DNA from: Pempheris klunzingeri | Taxonomy: Eukaryota > Chordata > Actinopteri > Acropomatiformes > Pempheridae | Reading direction: 5' to 3' | Assembly: GCF_042242105.1 (NCBI RefSeq) | Contig: NC_092022.1 | Span: 11,404,001 to 11,468,000 of the forward strand | Length of the DNA stretch: 64,000 nt | In this document: positions 1-12,100 of the stretch, piece by piece | How positions within the stretch are numbered: the stretch's first letter is position 1 | How the letters are laid out: the number at the start of each line of letters is the position of its first letter | Notes under the pieces: model-generated | The model's input: the letters and a program-made list of their open reading frames with translations, nothing else | Told to the model about the DNA's origin: nothing | The model's database searches: none | Program-made: the position numbers and the translations under genes

Positions 1-395
1 CACTGGTGCTGTGTGTATAAAATGACAATGCAGAGAAGGTGTTTTTTTAAGCTGAGGATTTCATTAACGCCATCAACAAGTAAAATAATGAGATACAGAA
101 AAGAGAATATTTAGATTTTACATCAATCCATAGACCTTCATCTCTAAAACCCCAGTGCAATAATTCCCTGTGAGCCTGTTCATATGAAAAGAACACGATT
201 TAAAAAACTGCTGGCCTTTGCAGGAGCTGGTATAGAGATCATGGGGATAAAAGGCATAAAAGACATGTGATCATGTCCTGTTGGATCCTGTTATGCTACC
301 CCCTTTTTGAGAGCAAAACTGGCTGAAGTAGGAATTGATGGGTTTGGATATTCTGGCCCTGCCCTGCACTGCGGCAGAGGCAGAGAATCTGGTGT

Positions 396-435
<40 letters not shown>

Positions 436-3400
436 GACAGAGAGAGAGAGAGACAGCACAGACTGCAGGGCTCGACACATCATCACACCTCATCAGTAAT
501 CAAAGATTAGCACATATCTGCGTGTAGATGGATACAGGCAAATTTTCGCCATAGCATTCATGAGCATAGTTTGTTATTTTTTAAGATGACAATATGGTAA
601 ATTTGAATCTGCCTCCATACAAACGGGAAACATAAAGTGACAGATTACTTCTGGAATGTGCTGCTGTGTTGTTGTGCTCTCGCCGAGAGTTATCTGAGGA
701 CCCAGAACATGATGCTAATGTTACACAACAGCACTGAGGGCTGTCCACTCAGTGCTGCATAACTCCCCTCAGATCACCCTTTGTACACCACCGTCCAGAC
801 CCGCAGAAAAACTGTTCATTTCAGCCTGAACACTGACTCATTGTACGATGCTGTCAGGTCTTAAACCTGTTTTATTTCAGTTGCACGTGCCTTTGAATTA
901 GAATATAATCACAAAAACTACAATAAAAAGGAGAATTAAAGTTGGTTCATCTTCCATCATTTATGATAATGAATTAATGTCACCAGGGAGATAATGATGT
1001 TAGCACTCTTATGAATTTCATTTTGTGATGTGGATTGATGTTCTGATTAGTTAAGTGTGTGTGTGTGTGAATCAGAATTAATACACTGTGTCTCACAGCC
1101 TGTTAAATTGTCCTTGTGTGGGTAAAATACCCTCTCTCTTCAGCTTTTGTCCGTGGCAACACTGTAATCCTCGGTCAAAGTGACCCCACTGTTTGTGTAG
1201 GAGACAAAGAACTTTTCTAAGGTGGCTGTGTGTGGCAAAGTCTTAACAAAATGGCAGGGTCGATCCTGAAAGCTCACTGGACTGTGCCTCGACGGCACTT
1301 CTCCTTAACTGAGCCCTCAAGGTACAAGCCACAGCTGAGTGGGCAATTGAACTCTCTGTGCCTGTCCAGATGTTGCCCTAATTTACTACGACTAGCAGCG
1401 TATGTGGCCCATTTACATGTCCTCACGCCCAGTGTGTGTATCTGCATGTGTACAATGTCAGCCTCTACCTCAGGTGCTCTAGCCTCAACCTACTAACATC
1501 CCATGATTCATTTTGTTTTTAGCAGCAGTGTTTTTTTTTTGTTTTTTTTTTCTTTTTAGAAAAAAGTGGCAAGAGGTTTGCTTTGTGAGTTCTGAATCCA
1601 GGACAACTCAGTGTCCCCACACAAGTTTCTTAAGGTTCATTTTTATGAGAATAGAGACACATTGAAATCCTGGGATGATATTTTAATGCTGGCACTATTA
1701 TTGTTCCTATGCCCCCATGTTATTTAGCATGTCAGACAAGTTGAGATGACAGCATAAATGATCATTTGCTATGGTAATGTCACCTTGCTACTATGTAGGA
1801 GGCAGTTAACTTCTAGTTCCAGAGTACATGTCATCGTGATCGATCACTGGCTCTTGCGTGGACTCGTTTTCTAATCCAGGACTAAAACATAAAATAAATC
1901 TCTTCTGGACAAAAAGTAGACCTATATTTGCATTAAAGCTGATGGTACCAATACTTTTATCCAAACAATGGATCAAATAGTAGTTATAGTAGTTGTAGTG
2001 ATGAACCAAAATTTACTATTTTTGGCCACAGCAGAAGGCTGTTTTCAACAAAGGAGCTCTAAAAACTAATTTATCACAACCTGCTCATACCAAGCAGTAG
2101 ATGTGGTGGAGTTAGCAGCTAAAGAGCCAGATAATTTACTCAGGAGTTGATGGACAGCAAAATCCAGCTAAAAAGAGAGTGATAATTCATCAGGGGGATA
2201 CGCAGATGACTCCTAAAGAATTCTTATGTAGCTCCGTATCTGCAAGATGTGTAAATAAACATCTGTTTGCTAACAAGATGATAATGTGTTGCACATTTTT
2301 CTAGTATGCACTTAGTTACAGTAAAGAAGATTTTATTGTTCTTCGACCTGTACACTGGAGGAAGAGGAAATGTGAGGGCACATGGGCTGGTTGGCCTGTT
2401 GGCACCTTTGCCGCATTCTGTGGCATCAGGCCAGTTTTAGACATCTCTGCAGCTGGCAGTGGCCAGATGTGGCGTGTTTGAAGACAGATGAGAGCAGCGG
2501 CCTCATGTATCTTCAGAAGAGACGGAGAATCTGTGAATACTTCCAACAACCTGAAAGGCTGAATGTGTGCCAAGTAGTGTCTGTCTGTTTGTCTGTCTGT
2601 CTTGGAAAATATCCAGTACTTTAAATGGGCTTTTCATTGCCTTCAAAAGAATCAAATATATGTTAGCACAATATTAGCACATAATTAGTTTTATTGATCC
2701 ATTAAGCAAAGGTGGACACCAAAACCTTCCTATCCATCATCCTTATCGCGCTATTAATCATTTGTCAGTTACACATCATGTTTTTCTTTTCTCAGTCTGT
2801 GATAATAACTCCCTGATCATCAGCGACTGTGATCTTCACTCAGGGTTGGAGTAATAGAAAATGACAGTAATCCCCCATCCATCGTGATTCAAATCTGCTC
2901 TATCCTTAATGAGACATGCTCTGCATGCATGCAGTGACACGGGGCCTGTTAAAGGAATTATTAGCACTGATAGAGTGGATAAGATAAGCACCTCACTTCC
3001 TACAGAGATGATTGAAATGATACACTATTAGAGACATCTGTTAACTTTCATTATAACACTTTCAGAAATATGTATAAGACGGGGTTTAAACTAGATGAGC
3101 ATCATTTTCATATTTTAACTGTTAGTTTAACTGTTTTTTTTAAATATGTGTAAGGCTTTTTGATAAGGTCCATGCGAAGAGTGAAATTATAAACCAGAAT
3201 CTTTATATCATAATGATGTGTAAAATACTTCAATCTAAGAGAGAACTGGATTTAACAATCAATCAAACTGGGAAAAAGATTAAATAAAAGCGATACTACT
3301 CTAGTTTTACAAAGGAGGTGTACTTAAATATATTTTTGTGTACAAATGTATTTAGAAATTAAATTGAGGTACTTAATTAAAATTCATAATTAATCTCACC

Positions 3401-3591
3401 ACTCGCTGTTTTATTAGGATTCTTGAGTACATGTTTGAATTCTTTTTCTGATAATTCATGACAAAACTGTCAAACTGGTTAGAAATGAAAGAATATCCTG
3501 AAGAACTGAGGTATTTCCATAATGAGTTGTTAAAGATTTAAGTTTAAAATGACAGGAGAACGACAATTCAAGGGTGCCAGACAGGGCAAGC
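1..3591. other. Gene-free flank, no coding exon recognised
   Basis: I read all frames and found no stretch with protein-family similarity and splice-compatible boundaries. The open frames here are short and of low-complexity or random composition. The only clear structure is an AG-rich microsatellite at about 398-453 and a short GT run near 1056-1068. The stretch lies beyond the inferred distal end of the rnd1 transcript, so it is treated as intergenic. A distal 3'UTR or non-coding RNA cannot be excluded. Confidence 0.6.
398..453. repeat. (AG)n microsatellite, interrupted
   Basis: An alternating AG run of more than 50 bases is broken by two GACAG interruptions. It is read as poly-Ser/Leu in the opposite-strand frames, which explains the spurious open frames there. 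Confidence 0.95.
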
Positions 3592-3597
3592 TTTATT
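3592..3597 (-). terminator. Candidate distal poly(A) signal of rnd1
   Basis: The minus strand reads AAATAAAG, containing the canonical AATAAA hexamer. U-rich sequence lies just upstream on the transcript and a GU-containing stretch lies downstream. Use of this site would give a 3'UTR of about 2.7 kb. A competing AATAAA at 5486-5491 would give a much shorter one. The choice is inference. Confidence 0.4.
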
Positions 3598-6327
3598 TAA
3601 CACAGCAAAAACAAAGAGAACAAAACAAAAAAACAAAACAAAAACAAAAAAGTAAAAATTACAAAATAGATTTTAAACAAATGTACATGTCAATCAAAAA
3701 AAGGCAAAAATAGCTACCAAATAAATATTCACAACAACAACAATAGTTTCATGTGACATCCTTGAAAATGTCGTACAATGATTATAAAACAAGAGAAGGT
3801 ATGTACAATCATACAACTTCAATAGGACATGCTTAGGAGTTTGACTGCACCATTGTACCACACACTGACTACAACACAAAGGCTGCATATTAACTGACAT
3901 GGTCCGTGAGCCGCCCATCTATCATGTCTTCAGAAGGCCCGGCATCAGCTCCCTAACCCAAAGAAAAATATCAAGAAGTGTTTATTCGAACAAGCCTGGC
4001 AATAAATGCATAACTGACGCTGTGATAAAGGATGTTGGGATGTCTGCTTGTGAGCCAACCCTCTCTGTCCACACAACCAACCCGAGAGCCAGTCTCTGTT
4101 TCCTGCGCTGAATTGTTGCTAGGCAATGCAGAGGAATTTGGTGTGTGACCATGAACTGGGAGCCTTTGTGCAAATCGCCACGTTAAGTTCCTCCGACTAC
4201 CAGGGGCAGTCCATATCTCCATAAAGACACTACAATCACCTCAGAACAACACTGGGACTCACATCATGCTTTTAAATACCAAAACAAATACAAATAACAA
4301 AATATACATCAACCAAAAAAAAAGAAGAAAAAAAAACAAATAATGGAAAAATAGCTTTCTTTGGACAGGGCCAGCCTGTGCATTTTGATCACATGTTCTC
4401 CTTAGTCCTATGTTATTTCTTTTTTTTTTTTTTCACACACTAGCCCTTTTTACAAAATGATTGTTAGAGTTTTGAAGATTTCCTGGTAGATTTCCAATCT
4501 TAAAAGCATATACTGCATTGTCAGCTCACTCAAGCAGTTTATTTAGATCCTGCTGCTTTGATACTTTTTATTATGATGATGCAAAATTGACAGCAAAGTC
4601 CGGCGTCTCCAACTCAAAGACCGTTGTTCCCTCTTATTCACATAGTCTTATCGATTTAATAGCACAGCATCTTCATTGGTTATTCTATATACCAGTGGCT
4701 ACTTACACGGAGGAGGAGGAGGGGCAAACACAGATTAGCAGCCTCTTTGTACAGCAGAGATGCTTTCAGTCTATAACATGGATGTCCATGGAGCGCTATA
4801 GCATGACAGGGATCACAAAGCTGCATCTTTATTGCCACACAGGTTACCTTGCATCACAAGCACTTAAATCGTTATTGCTTTATGGTTAGAAGCACAGAGA
4901 CCAATGCTGCACACACGCGTAACCATGAAGCCAAAGATTTAAGCTCAGAGGGGTTCAATTTTTGCTCCGTTGTCATTGTAACCTACAGTAGGTGCTGCTT
5001 ATTGGAGGTCAATAGATTACGAAGAGTGTGCGACACGAAAACGTGAGTCGTCTTGGAAGAGAAGAGTCAGGTTGGGGGTGCTACATTTGATTGTTGCAAA
5101 TGAGAGAAATCCACAGGCATATTACAGTAGTCAAAAAATCTCAATGACTTCTGGGAACATGATATGAAAGGCATTTTTCAAAACTGCATACCATTTAAGA
5201 AGTGTTGAAAAAACTCTCAACAAAGCAATGCTACAAATCTTTTCCGAAGAATATTTGAAACTAGAAACCAGATTTTCCCATTAGCAGTCAGCCTGACTTA
5301 GGTAGGCATTATCCTATGCTTTTAAATATGCCTCATAACAATGTGACTGCCATCAATAACCAGCCACAGCTTCATAAATAACACTCGACAGCTCGGCATC
5401 GGGCTGCTTGTGTTTGCGCTCCTGGTCACAACAAAAGCCTCTTTTCTCATCTGTTAAAATATATCCGTCCCATCACCAAAATCCTTTTATTTTATGTGTG
5501 TCATCATTTCTGCAGTCGTTTTGTACACACAGAGCCTCTTTGGCCTCCTCCACTTAGTCCACAGAAAGCCTGTGGAGCAGCGCTGTCCAGAGCTACACAA
5601 CCATGCATCAACAATCCACGCAGGTTGAATTAGTCTAGACTGCTGTCTGCACAGCAGCCTGCGCTCACAGCTCTTATCCCTGCTCTCATCACCACTGAGA
5701 CAATGAGAACAGCTCTCTATGTAATAGCTCTCACTGTGGTCTGTCCCACTACTTCCTCTACATCTCTGTGCTTTCACAGGCTTAAATGGGGACACCAGCG
5801 ACAAGCTATTTCACACCTCACACACCTTACTAAGAGGGATGTACAGGATTTTGCTAATTCCTGACAGTTTCATGCTAGATATATTTTTGTACTTAGAAAA
5901 ATATCCATTGAATTGTCTGAGAGGCATTTACATCACAAGATTAAACGTCACACGTTGCACATTTCCAATTTGGACAAAATCAACATGTGCCTAGAGATAG
6001 TAAAATCAGACAGATGTAACACCATTGTAGTTGCATACTGTTTACAGGTGAAAAAATGGTAGCTCGATGATCAAACCTTGACTGATATTGTTTTTCAAAA
6101 GTAAGATAAACAGTGGTGGAAAAAGATGGATGTGCGCTAAAAGGTTCAGGAGTAAGTGGACAGCGAGGTGTCCACCTCTTCTGAGGGGTGTTTGGTTTCT
6201 GGGGGGGTGAGGGAAAGATTCAGCAGGAAGCCCTGATAAAACCATCGTGCCCACCCCCCCTTCCCCGAGACCAAAGAGGCAGGGGCTTGGGGTCGCATGT
6301 GATGACTGTAACCCAAGAGGTCTCCAC
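3598..6327 (-). other. Probable rnd1 3' untranslated region (maximum extent)
   Basis: This stretch follows the rnd1 stop codon on the minus strand and has no coding exon. It is AT-rich. Several AATAAA hexamers occur in the minus orientation, notably at 5486-5491 and 3592-3597. A TGTACATA octamer, the Pumilio-type consensus, lies at 3800-3807 on the minus strand. The true 3'UTR length is unknown, so the full span is an upper bound. Confidence 0.4.
5486..5491 (-). terminator. Candidate proximal poly(A) signal of rnd1
   Basis: AATAAA is read on the minus strand, about 840 bases after the rnd1 stop codon. It would give a 3'UTR closer in length to the mammalian transcript than the distal site. 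It is supported only by the hexamer and its position. Confidence 0.35.
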
Positions 6328-6573
6328 TCACATGACCGAGCAGCTCTTGGCCTTCTCCTTTTTGAAGGTGGAGGAGAGCAAATCTGATTTGCTGGGCAGG
6401 TGGAGGAGTCTTTTGGAGAGGCGGCGGGTGGGGCTGGTCTTCGGGAGAGGCTGCAGCTTGTTGATGCAGGCCATCGCTGCGGTGCGGAACACACTGTGGA
6501 TGCTTTTCTCCGAGGTGAATGCTGAGCACTCCAGGTAGGCCTCTGCACCCAGCTGCTTGGCCATAGCAGAACC
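6328..6573 (-). CDS. rnd1: rnd1 coding exon 5 (last)
   Basis: Encodes residues 152-232 and the TGA stop. The acceptor CAG lies at 6574-6576. It carries the G5 motif CSAF, the extended basic Rnd C-terminus and the CSVM prenylation signal, in which terminal Met favours farnesyl transfer. Confidence 0.96.
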   Translation of the reverse strand, partial: GSAMAKQLGAEAYLECSAFTSEKSIHSVFRTAAMACINKLQPLPKTSPTRRLSKRLLHLPSKSDLLSSTFKKEKAKSCSVM

Positions 6574-9074
6574 CTGCAATAAAAGGAGTGATGAAGGGGG
6601 CCGTTCATAACATCCTTTAATACATCTTTATCGTTTTCTATTTGCACCACGGTCACCGTGTAGTGTGGAGTTCGGGAAGAAATGTCCCTGCAGGCTCATA
6701 AAATGGCTGTGAAATTAAAAATGAGGGAGCATGCCATCGTTGACTCTTCTACATGACAACAGGTGACTCATTATCTTCTTCAGCCATGTACTTCATGATA
6801 ATAACTGTACTATTTAATTGTGGATGTCATAGCTGTTGTTAATGATTCTAATCCCAATATGCGTTTCTTGTCTCACCTGCTCGTAGGTGATGGGAGTCTG
6901 TTTCTGATTGGACAATTCCATCAGTGTGCAGACATCTGTGCGCAGGTCGGTCTTACAGCCAATGAGCAGGATACGTGTGCTCGGACAGAAATCCAGGATC
7001 TCAGTTTTCCACTGTGGACACAGAAGAACAATCGGTTCGGTGGATCGGAATACTTTCACAAAAAAAAAGCCATATTTGTAGCAATGCTGATATTAAGCAT
7101 ATGACAGTGGGATACCAAGGAGCATTATGAAAGTGAAGTACTGAAGTCATTACCTTCTTCAGACTGCTGTCCACAGTGTCTGGGCGGCTGATGTCAAAAC
7201 ACAGCAAGACTGCATCTGAGTCACTGTAGCACAGGGGCCTCACATTATCGTAGTACGGAGAACCTTTGAGGGCAGAAAAAAAGAGAATTGTTAATGTGGA
7301 TAAAAGACAAGACAAACTTTGAAAACACATCTCTGATTTCAAGCAGGTCCATGTGCAATGACTTAAATGCAACTTTTGACCACAGGAACTCAAAGTGTGT
7401 GGAGTGGAGTTCTGAGTATTGCTGATTTGTGAGACAAATGTTTTGCAAAGCCACCATTTTGAAATCCTCAATGTTTTCCTAATTTTCATGGTAAAACTTT
7501 GTAGTTTCCATACTTTGTAGATCTCAGCGTTTTTTTGTTCTTCAATTGGAAAAGGGCTTTTTGATATTTTTAAAACTTTGGGGTCAGACCTGCAGGTGAC
7601 TAAACGTACTATTCTAGTGCAACAAGGCTTTTTTTTTTCCTACCAGAGGAACAAAGGTAAAATGTTTAAGAGTTGATGATTTGACCCAATGATTAATCTC
7701 TTCTAAGTGGAGATTGCTTCAGGAGTTGAGACAACAGGCTGTTGGTCGGAGCAAAAAGGGTGATTGAGCGGCAGAGTTGCACAGGCACAGCGAAAAAATA
7801 CAGCTGCAGGGATTATGTGCAATCGGCATCACTTCTCCTGCTGAGCCTCACTTTGCTGTCCCTGAAACTGCTCTTTTCCCTGCTCCTATATCCTCTGCTG
7901 GCATTTCAGAGGGAGAGAAGATGACAATCGAGCACTAAATCCTCATTGATCTTCTCTTGCAGTAGATTACGCAAGTGGAACGGTGGGGCTCGGGGCAGGC
8001 AGACGCTCCCACTCATGCTCAGAATCCTTAAGTAAACCACCCACCCCCCCTCAAAAAATCCTCTGCTCGGTGTGCAATACCGCCAGTCCCTCTGTTACCA
8101 CAGCAACAGCCTTGGAATCCACCATCTACATCAGGCATTCCTCCCACCTCTCCATAAAGGCTCACTTTAACTGCCAATCAATCATTTTACACCGCAAACT
8201 GCCCACCCACCTACATTTGGGGACATTCCTCTGCTCTGCAGCAGACTTGGGGACCACAGCCATACATCCATCGCACACAAAGACACACACAGTCACCAAT
8301 GGCAACACCACACCTAATGGCACACAGACTCAGTATTCAAATTTGGCAGCAGCCAGAGGTGAACCCAATCTGTGATCAGATGAAACAGTAGAGGGGCTGC
8401 TCAATGGGATTATCATGTTTACTTTAGGCTCCGCGTGAAGCCCAAAAGGGATTCAGTGTTCCTCTTATAGCTACAGATAACAAAAGCAGTCTGTGTAATC
8501 ACTCATTACATGTTACACGACCGTCCTAATTGATTTACAGCGTGGAAAACAATGCATCAGAAGAAAACATATGAAAAAGCTCACACAACATGGATGTGTG
8601 CATATAGCTCGGTTTCATGAATACTTAATGATTTTCCACATTATCAAAGGGTAAAACTGAATTTGCCAGCTGCCGGGCGCTGTGAGTGGAATAATGACAA
8701 GCTGCGATGAAATTCCTCAGGGCTCAATGTCCTGAGGAAAGTAAACATCGCGGCAATGGAACAAAGGGACACGCTTGTTGTATTATAACTCTGTTTCTGT
8801 GCCTTTGGATAGAAAAATGAGTTTGTTCTACCCATAAATAGCAAATTTACTGAAACATTCTGATTAATCTGATTAAAGCTAATTATTTACTATGAGTGCA
8901 TTTTTATACAGGGGACAAACCTTAAGAATGCAAATTACATTGTTGCTCTAACACCTCTAACACCGAGGGCTGGAGAGGAAAAGCAACGCTCATCTGTGAG
9001 ACAACTTTGCGTTTGCTGACTGTGAAAATTGACACACATTAAGATCAGAACAATTAGCACCACTGGGATGATGA

Positions 9075-9121
<47 letters not shown>

Positions 9122-12100
9122 GCGAATCTGAGGTATCTCATAGGAGGGTCAGAGGCAGGGCTCTCTATAAATCTTCTCAATCTCCCACAAGGGATTATCA
9201 CACAGCTGGGAAACTGGGTGTGATTCTGCATTAAATGGCCACAGATCTAAATGCAGCAATCAATAGAAAGCTGCACAGGGGGTCCAAGAGCCTTTGCAAT
9301 TAAAACTGACAAATTAGTTAGGGAGGAGGAAGGGAGACGGAGGTGATGTCAAAATGTTTTTTTTTTCCACAGAAATCGATTTTGTCTTTCGTTCTGGACA
9401 AACAATGCGTGATTAACTTGGCATATTCATTCAATCTTAAAAGGGAATACGTTTTTTAAAATGACATGAATGTGTAATGTAAATATTAGTATTTGAAGCT
9501 CCACAGCATATTGTTTGGGCAAGGGGAGCAGCCTTGGCAGCACTCTCCCGACACTCCAGGACCCAGTTTCTAATCCTGGAAGAAATAGCTCTTTCTATTG
9601 TAGCAAGAAAAAGCCAGGAGGAAGAGGAGGGAAAGCAGGAGTGTAGCCTACTGAGGCAGATCACAAAGAGCCCTCCTATGTCATTAATCCTTCACCCCCT
9701 GCAGTCTGATATCACAGAGCACCAGTCTCTGTCTCTTTCCCTCTCTTCCCTCGTTCTCTCTGCTGCAACAACCCAAAGAATGACTTGGACGGACAGATCA
9801 ATACGCATGCAGAGCCCAAGCATGCTCCAAATGTTCCCTTTCTTCCTTGTTCTCAACAGCATGCCTCTACAACAGATGGAGAGTTTCTGAGGCATGAAAC
9901 ATGGAGAGTGAGGCTGACTAACTGGGGAATGGAAGGAAAAGAAAAGAGCATAACCAAATTCCTGCGGCTGAGCTCAGCTCCATCCGTCTTGATGGTGCGG
10001 TGCCCAGAGCTAAGAGTCGAGGTGGAAATTGGGCCAGAGCAGAAGTAGACTTCACAGGCCGAGACGGCGGGCCCTGTGCTGGAGCGTACAGGTGGGGGAG
10101 GGGAGGACCTGATTTTCTGTGTGTGCATGAGTGAGAGTGTGAGGGTATTTTTGTGCATGTATGCTAAATCAACTGAGTGACAGAGCCCATTTTCATCATT
10201 AGCACACTCCTCTCCTACAGTGAGAATGCAGGGGTCAGACAGATTAATGATCCAGCGATGGGATGACTCACAGATTTGGGGATGAGAGCAGCCCTGCCCC
10301 TCCACCCACACTCGGCCGGCTGGGAGCTGTGCTGCTACTGCTGCTGCTGCTGCAGCTGATAACTATGGACTTCACATCCAGGCCAAAAAACACACTACAT
10401 TGCGTCAGACAGTTGTTCCCTAGTTTCACATGCTAAAGCCAGTCAGAATCAGAGCTGAAGCCCCCTGCAGGGAGAGAAAGGACGTCTCTTTGTTCCTGAG
10501 CATCACCACGTCTGAGCTGTTAACAAGCTTTACTTTGTAACTTGACACTGTCAAAGCTGATCACACTCTGAATTTTGAAGTTGAGTCAAACAACAGACTC
10601 TTTAAAAAATTTAAAATAAAGCCTTGACGTGCCCTGAATTAAAAGTGTATCTTGCCAGTAATTGTTCACAAAGTCATAGTAGAGGTAATAATAAAAAAAA
10701 AAAAGTTAGAGCAGTTAAAGGGTTAACGCTAATATCAATCAAGTCATGCGTTTTAATGAATTATCCTTAATTCTAATCAAAAACTAAACTAGTCAACTAG
10801 TCAATCAACAAAAACTTCACAATCATTTAAATGATCAGTTAATCATCTAAGTCATTTATAATGGAACCACCCAACACACTGGGTGGTTCAGGCTTCCCAA
10901 TTGAGGGTATTTCTTACTTTTCTCTGTTTAATATCTTTGTATATTGAAGCTTGTGGACTGTGGAAAGTACAGACAAATTTACTCATTCTCAGACATTTTA
11001 ATAATCAAACAATTAATTGATTAATCAGAAAATGTGTAAAACAATTCTGTAAAGTTAATTCTAATTAATCTATGTACAAAATGGATATTGGGTTCATTAG
11101 AAATCAATCTTATCCATTAATCATAAAAAAATTATTATATATACAGTATCCTCTAAAACTAAGGCTTTATCAGCAAAACCATTCAACCTAGAATAACTCA
11201 CTAACAGCATAATGAGATCCATTATTCACTATACATGAGTTACAGCCACTAGATTGTGTTCGCCTTCCCCAGTTTCTCCCACCCCCCCAACCCACCCCTG
11301 CATGTCCGATCGGACCAGGCTGATTAAAACCTGAGGATTGATTTTGGTCTGTAAATCCATGCTGGGGCTGAGGGAAGACGCTGCCTGCCATGTGGACCCA
11401 GAGATGAGGTCAGTCCAATCAATGAAGGGGAGTTGGGATAATGAGGAGACCCTCTAAGTGCGGTGGCGCTGCAGCAGCACAACCCCACGCAATTAGAGCA
11501 AATTACAGAAAAGAGAAGGAACTGCCTGGTGTGACCAACAAATAGCCCCTGTACCTGTCGTCCATCACTTTACATGAGATACATGATGGGGAGGAGGGTT
11601 TGATATGGGATCAACTCTTAGTGGAACAAGAGAGTGAAAATCTTTAAATCAACCCTAAAGCCTGTTTTAAATAAACATATTCACATCATCATGAATATCT
11701 TTTTGTGCTGCCTTTTGTGGCCTATTCAATCTGTTAATTCACAGCTGTCTGTAAGGCATGTGTATCATATATGTTGTGCTGTATTGTGTATTGTACTGCA
11801 TTGCGTGGTATGTGTTTGTTATTGAGTATGTTCATTGTTCCTTGTGATGCAAATTAGCCGGAAACTAAGTCGTGCAATTTTGGATTGTTCACGGCCAATG
11901 AGGAAGCACAACAATAGCGAATAGAAGGGGTAAAAGAAAGAAAGAAAGAAAGGTGTTTCAAACTTCGGGTCAGTCAGACGGGGCGGCCCAGTGGTCCCAT
12001 TCAGACTCTTAATCCCTTGCATCATGCTGTTCGAGTGGGTGACCCGGAGTAGCATATGGAGGCGAATGCAGGTCACCAGAGTTTCTGAGCTGCCTCCTGT

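Noticed and set aside
271..493. Leu/Ser-rich minus-strand open frames near 271-493
   Set aside because: They are translations of the AG/CT microsatellite with no family similarity.
6042..6656. 204-codon minus-strand frame overlapping rnd1 exon 5
   Set aside because: It is an out-of-frame shadow of the real exon. The rnd1 frame is fixed by the P-loop to CAAX reading through five phased exons.
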